Positions 1 to 4,850 of a stretch of 7,550 nt of DNA are shown piece by piece. The notes beneath the pieces are model-generated. The model was not told where the DNA came from and did no database searches. It was given only the letters and a program-made list of their open reading frames with translations. How positions within the stretch are numbered: the stretch's first letter is position 1; every line of letters starts with the position of its first letter. The stretch comes from an uncultured Fibrobacter sp. (GTDB lineage: Bacteria > Fibrobacterota > Fibrobacteria > Fibrobacterales > Fibrobacteraceae), in NCBI GenBank assembly GCA_934700345.1, contig CAKUXP010000048.1, positions 1 through 7,550 of the forward strand. Reading direction: 5' to 3'. The translations under genes were made by a program, and so were the position numbers.

Positions 1-12
1 GACCGTATCAGA

Positions 13-225
13 TTATATTTTGCGATACACACATATATCAGCATTACCGATATATTTGAATTTTTCGCAAGATAGCTGACCTCTACAAACCATCTTATTC
101 ATCAGTCTTCGAACTGCTTGTTTGTTTGTTGTGTAGAGTCGGGATGCCACATCAGAGATTCTGACCGCTTCACCTCTAGCTATCACTTTTCGTATGTTTG
201 TTGTTGTTATTCTATTCATAGGCAT
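13..225 (-). CDS. Small winged-helix-like DNA-binding protein
   Basis: A 70-residue basic protein. Residues about 6-14 and 20-28 look like helices 1 and 2. Residues about 33-47 (NKQAVRRLMNKMVCRG) look like a recognition helix, followed by a short beta hairpin or wing to the C-terminus (residues 48-70). This order resembles small winged helix-turn-helix domains, suggesting a phage regulator or DNA-binding accessory protein. I do not recognise a named family. The start is ATG at 225; a second in-frame ATG lies two codons later and cannot be excluded. It begins 27 nt after the stop of the PAPS-reductase-like gene with no visible promoter or terminator between, so it is probably the last gene of that operon. 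The gene ends 12 nt from the window edge, so further operon members could lie outside. The gene call is fairly safe; the fold is an inference from the residue pattern. Confidence 0.65.
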   Translation of the reverse strand: MPMNRITTTNIRKVIARGEAVRISDVASRLYTTNKQAVRRLMNKMVCRGQLSCEKFKYIGNADICVYRKI

Positions 226-252
226 TCATTTTTTTATGTTTATTCTTAAATT

Positions 253-1110
253 CTACAAAGTTAAGTCAGTTTCAAATTTCTTTTCCAAGAATTTCTTGAA
301 GTCTGGCTTACCAAAGAGCGAGTTAGAAACCGCTTCCCATTCTTCGTTACGAGAGAAGAAAACGTCACGGGTGAACCATTCATATACGCTTTCGTATTTT
401 TCCTTAGCTTTACAGTTAGGATGCGTATCTAAGAATTTTTGCCCTGCTCGAAGATAAGCTTTTGCAATTAAGGGATTCTTTTTAAACTCTATAATTCTTT
501 TCTTTCTTGAAGCAAGTGGGCAACACATACAACCGAGTCTTTGTGTAACATCGATTTTTCCTTCAGCATCATAATATATAGGAGCAAGCTTCAGCCCTCG
601 ATCAAGGATGAAATCTTTCACATCTTCTTTTGTCCACTCTAGGATTGGGTATATCTGTTCCACATGATTCTCTTCTTTCTGTGCGCCATAGTAGCGACAC
701 ATTGTAGGCTCATTATACCTACTTTCTCTCGCTCTGCTTTCATCCTTGCGTACACCTATTATAGCTTTATCTAGGATTTTGTATTCCTTCAGCTTTTCAC
801 AACAGAAACGAGAGAAGCGAGAAGGGAAACCCTTTTTAGCTACAAGTTGAAAGAAACTTACTGCAGGTCTGCGTATTTCCACGCCCATCTCCTTCACATG
901 TGCTAGAGTTCCTGGAGGGTCGATTGTCGTACATTTGTGTATAGCCCGGTATCTGATGCCAGCTTCCTTTGCAAGTTGCAGGATAACATCGCTATCCTTG
1001 CCGCCAGAATAAGCTAGTTCTATCTCACCTTCATATCTTTTCTGTACGCTCTGCAGTAGATGGATGGATTGCTCTATTTTCTTCTGAAGCTTTTCGTCTA
1101 TCATACTCAT
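253..1110 (-). CDS. PAPS reductase / DndC-like PP-loop family protein
   Basis: About 285 residues of the phosphoadenosine-phosphosulfate reductase superfamily (adenine nucleotide alpha hydrolase, PP-loop fold). The ATP-binding P-loop SGGKDS lies at residues 35-40. RFCCEKLKE at about 101-109, GVRKDESRAR at about 119-128, a cysteine at about 138 and the cluster GCMCCP (cysteines 194, 196, 197) follow in the order typical of CysH/DndC-type members, where these cysteines commonly hold an Fe-S cluster. Phage copies of this family are common and their substrates mostly unknown; sulfur transfer to a nucleic acid or metabolic sulfate reduction are both possible. An upstream TTG at 1128 is open, but ATG at 1110 lies 4 nt after the previous stop and is the better start; ATG at 1104 is an alternative. 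It sits between an acidic orphan gene and a small winged-helix gene in one apparent operon. Family assignment is strong; the reaction is not known. Confidence 0.88.
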   Translation of the reverse strand: MSMIDEKLQKKIEQSIHLLQSVQKRYEGEIELAYSGGKDSDVILQLAKEAGIRYRAIHKCTTIDPPGTLAHVKEMGVEIRRPAVSFFQLVAKKGFPSRFSRFCCEKLKEYKILDKAIIGVRKDESRARESRYNEPTMCRYYGAQKEENHVEQIYPILEWTKEDVKDFILDRGLKLAPIYYDAEGKIDVTQRLGCMCCPLASRKKRIIEFKKNPLIAKAYLRAGQKFLDTHPNCKAKEKYESVYEWFTRDVFFSRNEEWEAVSNSLFGKPDFKKFLEKKFETDLTL

Positions 1111-1114
1111 CACA

Positions 1115-1345
1115 TTATTTATCTTCAACTTCTCTAATAAGTATGATTTTCGGGAATTCTACATTCTCTGTTGTGCAGAAGATAATCGTTTCTTCACATT
1201 TGACAACCCATCCGAGATTCATCTGTTGTGTTGCCCAATTAGTGAACTCTTCTTCCTGGATATAATATTCATCGAAGAAGTTTTCGTCGTAATCTTCTGT
1301 TACGTCGTGACGTTCGATTGTAACTTTAATAAATTTCTTGCGCAT
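1115..1345 (-). CDS. Hypothetical acidic protein, first gene of the PAPS-reductase-like operon
   Basis: A 76-residue protein with no motif I recognise. After a basic start (MRKKF) it is rich in Asp, Glu, Tyr and Phe, with a stretch FDEYYIQEEEF near residues 24-34, then alternating hydrophobic residues that suggest beta strands. No signal peptide or membrane segment is visible. The start ATG at 1345 is preceded by the heptamer GCTATCG five nucleotides upstream, the same heptamer found before three other starts in this window. It overlaps nothing upstream; downstream its TAA is followed after 4 nt by the ATG of the PAPS-reductase-like gene, so the two are very probably cotranscribed and translationally coupled. 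Small proteins of this kind can be partners of the adjacent enzyme, but nothing in the sequence proves it. Confidence 0.65.
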   Translation of the reverse strand: MRKKFIKVTIERHDVTEDYDENFFDEYYIQEEEFTNWATQQMNLGWVVKCEETIIFCTTENVEFPKIILIREVEDK

Positions 1346-1400
1346 ATTGCCGATAGCTTTAATTTTGCATAATGAGGAAAATCTTCGTATCTATCGATAG
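1346..1400 (-). promoter_or_regulatory. Leader with GCTATCG motif before the 1345 start
   Basis: The heptamer GCTATCG (1357 to 1351) lies 5 nt before the ATG at 1345, as in three other leaders here. About 35 nt upstream is the palindrome CTATCGATAG (1391-1400), whose CGATAG half can pair with CTATCG of the start-site motif, so the leader may fold to hide the start. The rest of 1401-1436 is AT-rich, and I see no good TAnnTTTG promoter, so transcripts may come by read-through of the upstream terminator. Confidence 0.5.
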
Positions 1401-1436
1401 GTAAGGCGTATTATAGAAAATAGTACTTGAAGCCAT

Positions 1437-1476
1437 AAAAAAAGCTCCGTGGAGAGGTTTAATCGTCCACGGAGCT
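1437..1476 (-). terminator. Intrinsic terminator of the sRNA and lysis transcript
   Basis: A perfect 11-bp stem, AGCTCCGTGGA with TCCACGGAGCT (1443-1453 with 1466-1476), has a 12-nt loop. On the minus strand it is followed directly by seven U residues (A-run 1437-1443, its last base also closing the stem). There is no U-run on the other side, so it works for minus-strand transcription. It would end both the small RNA and any transcript coming through the lysis genes. Confidence 0.9.
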
Positions 1477-1542
1477 CATGCTATCGTTAGCCGTAAGCCG
1501 TTCAAAGTCGCTCCTCAGCGTTGCTTCTATGCTCTTACGGAT
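1437..1542 (-). ncRNA. Candidate trans-acting small RNA, about 105 nt
   Basis: A complete small transcription unit: a consensus Bacteroidetes promoter (1547-1578), predicted start near 1542, and an intrinsic terminator ending at about 1437. The RNA begins with a stem CCGTAAG/CTTACGG (1534-1540 with 1491-1497) that encloses a small hairpin CGCT-GAGG-AGCG. A 14-nt linker predicted unpaired follows (1490 to 1477), then the terminator hairpin. The linker contains TAACGATAGCAT, which is complementary to the sequence just before four start codons in this window (12 bp at the 5389 gene, 11 at the integrase, 10 at the 7063 gene, 7 at the 1345 gene). It arises from the 3' end of the spanin-like gene and shares its terminator, so it is also a 3'-UTR-type sRNA. 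The alternative is a leader attenuator of the operon starting at 1345. I do not recognise a known RNA family. Confidence 0.72.
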
Positions 1543-2068
1543 GGTGCAAAGTTAGCTTTTTCTTCAATAAGTTCCAAACTTTTTTGAGATTATTTTTGTG
1601 GTCAAACACATATTTAACTATTAAGACGAATATAATTATCAATAGCGCATTAACAAAAACGTTATTTTCTTGCTTTTTAACTATCGGTTTGTTATTCTGC
1701 TTCTTTTTAGTTTTTTGCTTCTGTGTCTGTTGTTCCTTTTTCTCAACTTTTGTATGTACGTTGACTACTTCAGCTCGCTTTGTTATTTTCACATGAACCG
1801 TGCCTTTTTTAGGTGGCTTTTTGGATGATGGTATGAGGGGCTTTTGCTCTGAACCCTTGTTTGATTCTCCATTTATGCCTGGATCCTCATCCAAATTCCA
1901 AGTAATTTCTACATCTTCAGCAATGGATACTCGTTTCAGCAGAGAGTCCAAGCTAGTGATAGTTGAAGTTTTTGTCTTTGTGTTTGTTGATGTCATTTGC
2001 TTCTGTGTGGAACACGAGCTGATAACTATCATCATCAACAACATTATTATATATATACTCTTTTTCAT
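1535..2068 (-). CDS. Lipoprotein with C-terminal membrane segment; unimolecular spanin candidate
   Basis: A 177-residue protein. It begins MKKS followed by a hydrophobic stretch and a lipobox VISSC, with the lipidated cysteine at residue 19, so the N-terminus should be anchored in a membrane by lipid. Residues 20-136 are a Lys/Gln/Thr-rich, probably extended periplasmic part. Residues about 137-155 (NALLIIIFVLIVKYVF) are a transmembrane helix, followed by a 22-residue basic tail that fits a cytoplasmic side. An outer-membrane lipoprotein tied to the inner membrane in one chain is the architecture of u-spanins (phage T1 gp11 type), which disrupt the outer membrane in the last step of lysis. 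The ATG at 2068 overlaps the endolysin stop by ATGA, supporting coupling and a lysis role. A longer open frame to 2134 lacks a signal peptide at its start and is not favoured. The function is inferred from topology and context. Confidence 0.75.
   Translation of the reverse strand: MKKSIYIIMLLMMIVISSCSTQKQMTSTNTKTKTSTITSLDSLLKRVSIAEDVEITWNLDEDPGINGESNKGSEQKPLIPSSKKPPKKGTVHVKITKRAEVVNVHTKVEKKEQQTQKQKTKKKQNNKPIVKKQENNVFVNALLIIIFVLIVKYVFDHKNNLKKVWNLLKKKLTLHHP
1547..1578 (-). promoter_or_regulatory. Bacteroidetes-type promoter for the sRNA
   Basis: On the minus strand TTTG (1578-1575) is followed after exactly 20 nt by TAACTTTG (1554-1547). These match the -33 TTTG and -7 TAnnTTTG elements known for Bacteroidetes primary sigma promoters. 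The site lies inside the last codons of the spanin-like gene, and the nearest thing downstream is the structured sRNA. Confidence 0.8.
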
Positions 2069-2517
2069 GCTCTGTAGTTGAAGTTGAAGTGATGTCGGGG
2101 TGTTTGGGCCATGTTCCATTGTACATGTAACCATTGTCCGGTACCCGAGTGTTCAAATAAGACTGTATCAACGGATGGAATTTCCTGTAGGTTTGAGAAC
2201 AGTTTTGTAGCTTCAGTAAGTGAATCTACATGTATGTCTGCTGCATTGCCTTGAGTATGCCAGGAGTTGGAAACACCACCCACCAAAGTGTTAAGCTTTT
2301 GGCATCTGTAGCCAGAAGTGATAACGATTGGTTTACCGTATATGCGTCTTAATGGGTCTAGAACCATGTCCACGCCGTATTGCAGATTCTTAATCACATC
2401 TGCAGGTGGAGTGTTGTCTATATGATGCTTTGTTGCGGTTGATGATTTTATCAACTCGGCAAGAGAGAAAAATTCACTCTTGATTGTCTTTGTTGTTGTG
2501 CCTTGAGGTTTGCCCAT
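2065..2517 (-). CDS. M15-family peptidase, endolysin
   Basis: A 150-residue single-domain peptidase of the M15_3 type (zinc D-Ala-D-Ala carboxypeptidase or L-Ala-D-Glu endopeptidase, as in many phage endolysins). The signatures are TSGYRC near residues 67-72, SWHTQGNAADIH near residues 84-95, which supplies zinc ligands His and Asp, and WLHVQW near residues 129-134, which supplies the second His. It should cut peptidoglycan stem peptides in the periplasm. It has no signal peptide, so it needs the upstream holin for export. The open frame extends to a TTG at 2526, but ATG at 2517 is the likely start. The 5' end overlaps the holin gene by 44 nt and the 3' end overlaps the spanin-like gene by 4 nt, an order typical of lysis cassettes. 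Confidence 0.9.
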   Translation of the reverse strand: MGKPQGTTTKTIKSEFFSLAELIKSSTATKHHIDNTPPADVIKNLQYGVDMVLDPLRRIYGKPIVITSGYRCQKLNTLVGGVSNSWHTQGNAADIHVDSLTEATKLFSNLQEIPSVDTVLFEHSGTGQWLHVQWNMAQTPRHHFNFNYRA

Positions 2518-2710
2518 AACTGCCAAGTTTGTAATTTAGGTGAAAAACGCTAGCTGCAAAGATTAATAATTGTGCTACGAAAATCAAAACACCTGCAGCT
2601 ATATCATGATGTTCTGATACGATAATCGATGAGATTCCGATAGTGATGGCCGCCATGACGCAGCACACACCTGCACTGTACTCTACCTTGTCTTTAGAGT
2701 CTCGTTCCAT
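2474..2710 (-). CDS. Holin candidate, two membrane segments
   Basis: A 78-residue protein with a short charged N-terminus (MERDSKDKVE), a first hydrophobic helix at about residues 11-31, a short turn SEHHD, a second helix at about 36-58, and a polar, basic-to-mixed C-terminus. Two transmembrane segments with both ends predicted on the same side fit class II holins, which permeabilise the inner membrane to release the endolysin. It directly precedes and overlaps the M15 endolysin gene, the main support for the call, since holins share no common motif. The ATG at 2710 comes only 5 nt after the U-run of a strong terminator, so it has no room for its own promoter downstream of that terminator. 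It must depend on read-through or on RNA processing. Confidence 0.75.
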   Translation of the reverse strand: MERDSKDKVEYSAGVCCVMAAITIGISSIIVSEHHDIAAGVLIFVAQLLIFAASVFHLNYKLGSYGQTSRHNNKDNQE

Positions 2711-2715
2711 ACGCT

Positions 2716-2748
2716 AAAAAAAAATGGGGAGTTTTTTGTAACTCCCCA
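2716..2748 (-). terminator. Strong intrinsic terminator between the Ig-domain gene and the holin
   Basis: A 9-bp perfect stem TGGGGAGTT/AACTCCCCA (2725-2733 with 2740-2748) with a 6-nt loop is followed on the minus strand by nine U residues (A-run 2716-2724). It starts 9 nt after the stop codon of the Ig-domain gene and ends 5 nt before the holin ATG. Confidence 0.9.
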
Positions 2749-2757
2749 AATTTGATA

Positions 2758-3981
2758 CTAAATAGAAACAGAGCCACCGCTGCCAGGGAGTGTGCCGGAA
2801 CCGCCGCCACCTTCAGAAGCGTCTGAATCCTGACCTGTAACAACGACATTATATGTAATCTGACTAGCTGCAGTAGTTTCTGTTGCAGCAACAGAAACAG
2901 TTACTACTGCGGTACCGTTTGCTACTGCAGTAACTGTACCCGTCTTCGCGTCGATTGTAGCAACGTTTGGATTACTGAGACTGTATGATACAACACCGGA
3001 TGCAGTGTTACCGTTCAGTGTAGGTGCTTCAGCGGTGCCGCCCTTTGTAGAGATTGCAACAGTAGAAGTTGACAAACTCAACTCAGGAGTAGGCAAAGTT
3101 GTCACTGTAGCCTGGTTAGACATCTCACCACCGTTGAGGATCAATTCAGACTCGATAGGATATGTGTTGAGCTGAGACTCTACAGTCACACCTGCGATAA
3201 TTGACTTGTTGCCCGCCATCGTTGAATTTGAGCGCAACCAAGTACCACCTACCTGGCGACTGAGGATAACTGCACCCAAGTTAGCTTCGGTTGTTGCAAG
3301 TTTGAGTACACCACCCGAGAAGGTAACGCTGATATCCAAGTCTGAGTGATTAGCGTCAAAGGTGAACGCATCATGAGGAGTAGCTACCGGACCAGTTTTA
3401 TCTGCATAAAGGCGGACAATATTCAGTCGAGCAGGGGTGTAGCTGAAGACATTTCTTGTAAGAGTTGCCTGGCCAACCATCCAAACGAAAGTAACCAGGT
3501 CTCCTGCCTGGATGCCCATGGCGTTGTAAACGTCCTGCGCAGTAGCGAGTGTAGAAACATTGTACTGCAGCTCGATTTGATTCTGAGTGTTGACCACGAA
3601 AGGCATTTCCGGAAGGCTACCACGGGACAAGATATAACGCATAGGGTTAATCAATTTGTCCTTGTAGCTGTTAAACGCATAGCTTGCGCTACCGTTCTTA
3701 GAAGGGTCGCGGAATTTGTTCAAGTTCAAACGCATAAACTCTGCCATGCTCTGCTGACCAACCGTCTTCCCCTCAAACGAGTGGTCGGCGATAACCTTAA
3801 GATAACTGTACGCTGCGCCTATGGTTGTCATAACCATGCGCTGGCGCATCTGTGCGAGGGTGCGAGGGTTTTTAACTCTGTACACACGTTCTTTTGTGAT
3901 TTGGTTTCCGTTCAACTCCGAGAACGTAAAGTTCTTGGTACTACCAGTACGGATGCCAAAGAAGCCTTTAGATTTAGCCAT
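2758..3981 (-). CDS. Probable virion or surface protein with C-terminal Ig-like (Big_2) domain
   Basis: A 407-residue protein. The N-terminal part (about 1-130) has a basic start and a conserved-looking segment VKNPRTLAQMRQR near residues 36-48. This recalls DUF6266-like proteins of Bacteroidetes that carry an NPRT-x-Q-x-x-R signature; I recognise the pattern but cannot confirm membership. Residues about 300-383 form a bacterial Ig-like group 2 domain, with the marks NPNVATIDAKTGTVTAVANG and TAVVTVSV. Residues 384-407 are a Gly/Ser-rich tail. No signal peptide or membrane segment is visible. Ig-like domains of this kind are common on phage capsid and tail proteins, where they bind surface carbohydrates. 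The gene has its own promoter, a long structured leader and a strong terminator, and looks more GC-rich than its neighbours, fitting an abundant structural product. Role as virion protein is an inference; a non-virion adhesin is possible. Confidence 0.75.
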   Translation of the reverse strand: MAKSKGFFGIRTGSTKNFTFSELNGNQITKERVYRVKNPRTLAQMRQRMVMTTIGAAYSYLKVIADHSFEGKTVGQQSMAEFMRLNLNKFRDPSKNGSASYAFNSYKDKLINPMRYILSRGSLPEMPFVVNTQNQIELQYNVSTLATAQDVYNAMGIQAGDLVTFVWMVGQATLTRNVFSYTPARLNIVRLYADKTGPVATPHDAFTFDANHSDLDISVTFSGGVLKLATTEANLGAVILSRQVGGTWLRSNSTMAGNKSIIAGVTVESQLNTYPIESELILNGGEMSNQATVTTLPTPELSLSTSTVAISTKGGTAEAPTLNGNTASGVVSYSLSNPNVATIDAKTGTVTAVANGTAVVTVSVAATETTAASQITYNVVVTGQDSDASEGGGGSGTLPGSGGSVSI

Positions 3982-3995
3982 AGTGATATATGTAA

Positions 3996-4046
3996 GGGGT
4001 GCCCATGCATGCGCCTGGGGGCAGGGGGCACCATCCCTGCAGGGGC
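3996..4046 (-). promoter_or_regulatory. GC-rich structured 5' leader of the Ig-domain gene
   Basis: The leader between the promoter at 4062-4069 and the ATG at 3981 contains GGTGCCC/GGGCACC (3998-4004 with 4026-4032) enclosing CCTG/CAGG, and the palindrome CCCTGCAGGG nearby. It has no U-run, so it is not an intrinsic terminator. It may stabilise the mRNA or control translation. The last 15 nt before the ATG are AT-rich and unstructured. Confidence 0.5.
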
Positions 4047-4061
4047 GCTTTTCAACGTGCG

Positions 4062-4069
4062 CAAAGGTA
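4062..4069 (-). promoter_or_regulatory. Promoter -7 element for the Ig-domain gene
   Basis: TACCTTTG on the minus strand (4069 to 4062) matches the Bacteroidetes -7 consensus TAnnTTTG, about 80 nt before the start codon. I see no clear TTG/TTTG at the -33 position, so the promoter is less certain than those at 1547 and 7116. The stretch 4070-4211 upstream is AT-rich with several GTTAA words and an imperfect GTTAA...TTAAC repeat (about 4176-4192); it holds no gene that I can support. Confidence 0.6.
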
Positions 4070-4211
4070 CGAAATAGTTTTGAATCGGAGGTAAAGGCGA
4101 CTTACTTCTGAATTACTTGCCGTTACAAGGCGATTGTTTATTAATTATTTACATTTTAACAGATAGTGTTTAACTCATGTTAATATCGCTTAACCAATTT
4201 AAAATATTTTT

Positions 4212-4382
4212 GCCGCCCCGTAAGGGGTGGCGGTCGGGGGTGCGGTGGCACGAGGGGTGGCGGCGTCAGCCGCCACCCAGTTGGCACCCACCTGGGAGCC
4301 AGGAAAAGAAAAACCGCCGCCCCGTTAGGGGTGGCGGTCGGGGGTGATGGTGGCTCATGAGCGGCGGCGGTAGCCGCTGCTC
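4212..4382. repeat. GC-rich hairpin array with a 31-nt direct repeat
   Basis: A 171-nt GC-rich island inside AT-rich DNA. A 31-nt unit occurs at 4212-4242 and 4316-4346 with one mismatch, which lies in the loop of the hairpin it forms (GCCGCCCC...GGGGTGGCGG). Between and after the copies are further hairpins: GGGTGGCGGC/GCCGCCACCC (4255-4264 with 4269-4278, perfect), TGGC-CCC/GGG-GCCA (about 4282-4301, one A-A mismatch), and GAGCGGCGGC/GCCGCTGCTC (4359-4368 with 4373-4382, one G-U). No U-run follows any hairpin on either strand. This argues against simple terminators and leaves a REP-like element, an mRNA-protecting 3' structure for the upstream regulator gene, or a replication or packaging site. 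Confidence 0.8.
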
Positions 4383-4535
4383 CTATACATTCCAATTTCT
4401 TGTTACATACTCGCTGATTGCAAGATTGATGAGTCGATTTCGCTTCATGTTGTTTCTCTTGCAATAAGATTCTGCTAACTCAAATGTATCTCCGTCTATC
4501 TTAGCGGAGATTGCTTTCTGTGTTACTTGTTTCAT
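4383..4535 (-). CDS. Ribbon-helix-helix (Arc/CopG-like) small regulator
   Basis: A 50-residue protein read from ATG at 4535 to TAG at 4385-4383. A short beta strand (QKAISAKID, about 6-14) precedes helix A (about 16-28, DTFELAESYCKRN), a turn (NMKRN), and helix B (about 32-46, NRLINLAISEYVTRNW). This is the pattern of ribbon-helix-helix DNA-binding proteins, which dimerise and insert the strand into the major groove of palindromic operators. It is therefore likely a transcriptional repressor or auxiliary DNA-binding protein of the element. A 12-bp inverted repeat lies 31 nt upstream of its start and could be an autoregulatory operator; the double palindrome at 7160-7207 is another candidate target. 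Its 3' end runs into the GC-rich hairpin array, the last hairpin starting right at the stop codon. The fold call is by pattern only. Confidence 0.75.
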   Translation of the reverse strand: MKQVTQKAISAKIDGDTFELAESYCKRNNMKRNRLINLAISEYVTRNWNV

Positions 4536-4565
4536 AACTTCAATATTTTAAAAATGATAATTAAG

Positions 4566-4597
4566 GAACTCATTATAAATATGTATATAATGAGTTC
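4566..4597. repeat. 12-bp perfect inverted repeat upstream of the regulator gene
   Basis: GAACTCATTATA (4566-4577) and TATAATGAGTTC (4586-4597) are separated by 8 nt. It lies between the end of the 4819-4628 gene and the start of the ribbon-helix-helix gene. It may be an operator for that protein. It may also be a weak terminator for the upstream operon: on the minus strand a short run of U residues follows only after about 10 nt, so termination would be inefficient. Confidence 0.65.
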
Positions 4598-4627
4598 TAT
4601 TTTATTCGGTGCTCGAAAATTATACAT

Positions 4628-4819
4628 TTACTTGTATAGGTCTTCGTTTATTTTCTTATTTAGTCTTCTCAACGCTCTATCTGTCGTAGGGAGAAAACAT
4701 CCGGTACCTATTTCAACATAGGTATCTTTTCCATCCTTGACAACCTGCCTTTTGCTTTCATACGAAAATAATAACACCGATAAAGCGTGCAACTGATTTT
4801 CTGTAAGTTCTATCTTCAT
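4628..4819 (-). CDS. Hypothetical small protein behind leader B
   Basis: A 63-residue protein starting MKIELTENQLHALSVLLFSYESKR. Residues about 6-22 look like an amphipathic helix, the middle (about 26-46) is polar with a Gly-rich turn, and residues 47-63 form a basic helix (TDRALRRLNKKINEDLY). No membrane segment or known motif is seen; small phage proteins of this type are often regulators or anti-host factors, but nothing here shows that. The ATG at 4819 is placed by the leader B cassette, which ends CATTTTTATGAAG exactly as before the gene starting at 5878. The shared first residues after the start (MK followed by I/L and an acidic residue) may reflect recombination of the cassette up to the third codon. 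Confidence 0.6.
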   Translation of the reverse strand: MKIELTENQLHALSVLLFSYESKRQVVKDGKDTYVEIGTGCFLPTTDRALRRLNKKINEDLYK

Positions 4820-4850
4820 AAAAATGGCTTATCCGTGATGCCTAGGGCTT
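4820..4850 (-). promoter_or_regulatory. Leader cassette B, copy 1
   Basis: The minus-strand order is AGCCCTAGGC, then a hairpin of GGC/GCC (4840-4842 with 4826-4828) carrying the 11-nt loop ATCACGGATAA, then CATTTTT and the ATG. The loop differs by one base from copy 2 (before 5878), and the stem differs by a compensating loss of 2 nt overall in both arms. The cassette overlaps the stop codon of the preceding gene (TAG inside CCCTAGG). Confidence 0.65.

Noticed and set aside
1483..1540. Possible hammerhead or TPP-type core in the sRNA (CTGAGGAG...GAAC)
   Set aside because: The words are superficially similar, but the needed stems and conserved core bases are missing.
1443..1553. The sRNA region read on the plus strand as a leader plus a 25-codon peptide (hairpin, then ATGCTATCGTTA)
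   Set aside because: It resembles the order in leader A, but there is no plus-strand promoter, while the minus strand has a perfect -33/-7 pair and a poly-U terminator.
2069..2134. Upstream extension of the spanin-like gene to an ATG at 2134
   Set aside because: The extension would bury the signal peptide inside the protein and overlap the endolysin heavily. The ATG at 2068 gives a proper lipoprotein signal and an ATGA junction.
3346..4077. Plus-strand open frame of 243 codons opposite the Ig-domain gene
   Set aside because: It lies antisense to a well-supported gene with recognisable domains, has no promoter, and its translation shows no domain.
4180..4464. Minus-strand open frame of 94 codons, proline-rich
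   Set aside because: Its second half is only the translation of the GC-rich hairpin array, and its first part overlaps the ribbon-helix-helix gene in another frame. The composition is not protein-like.
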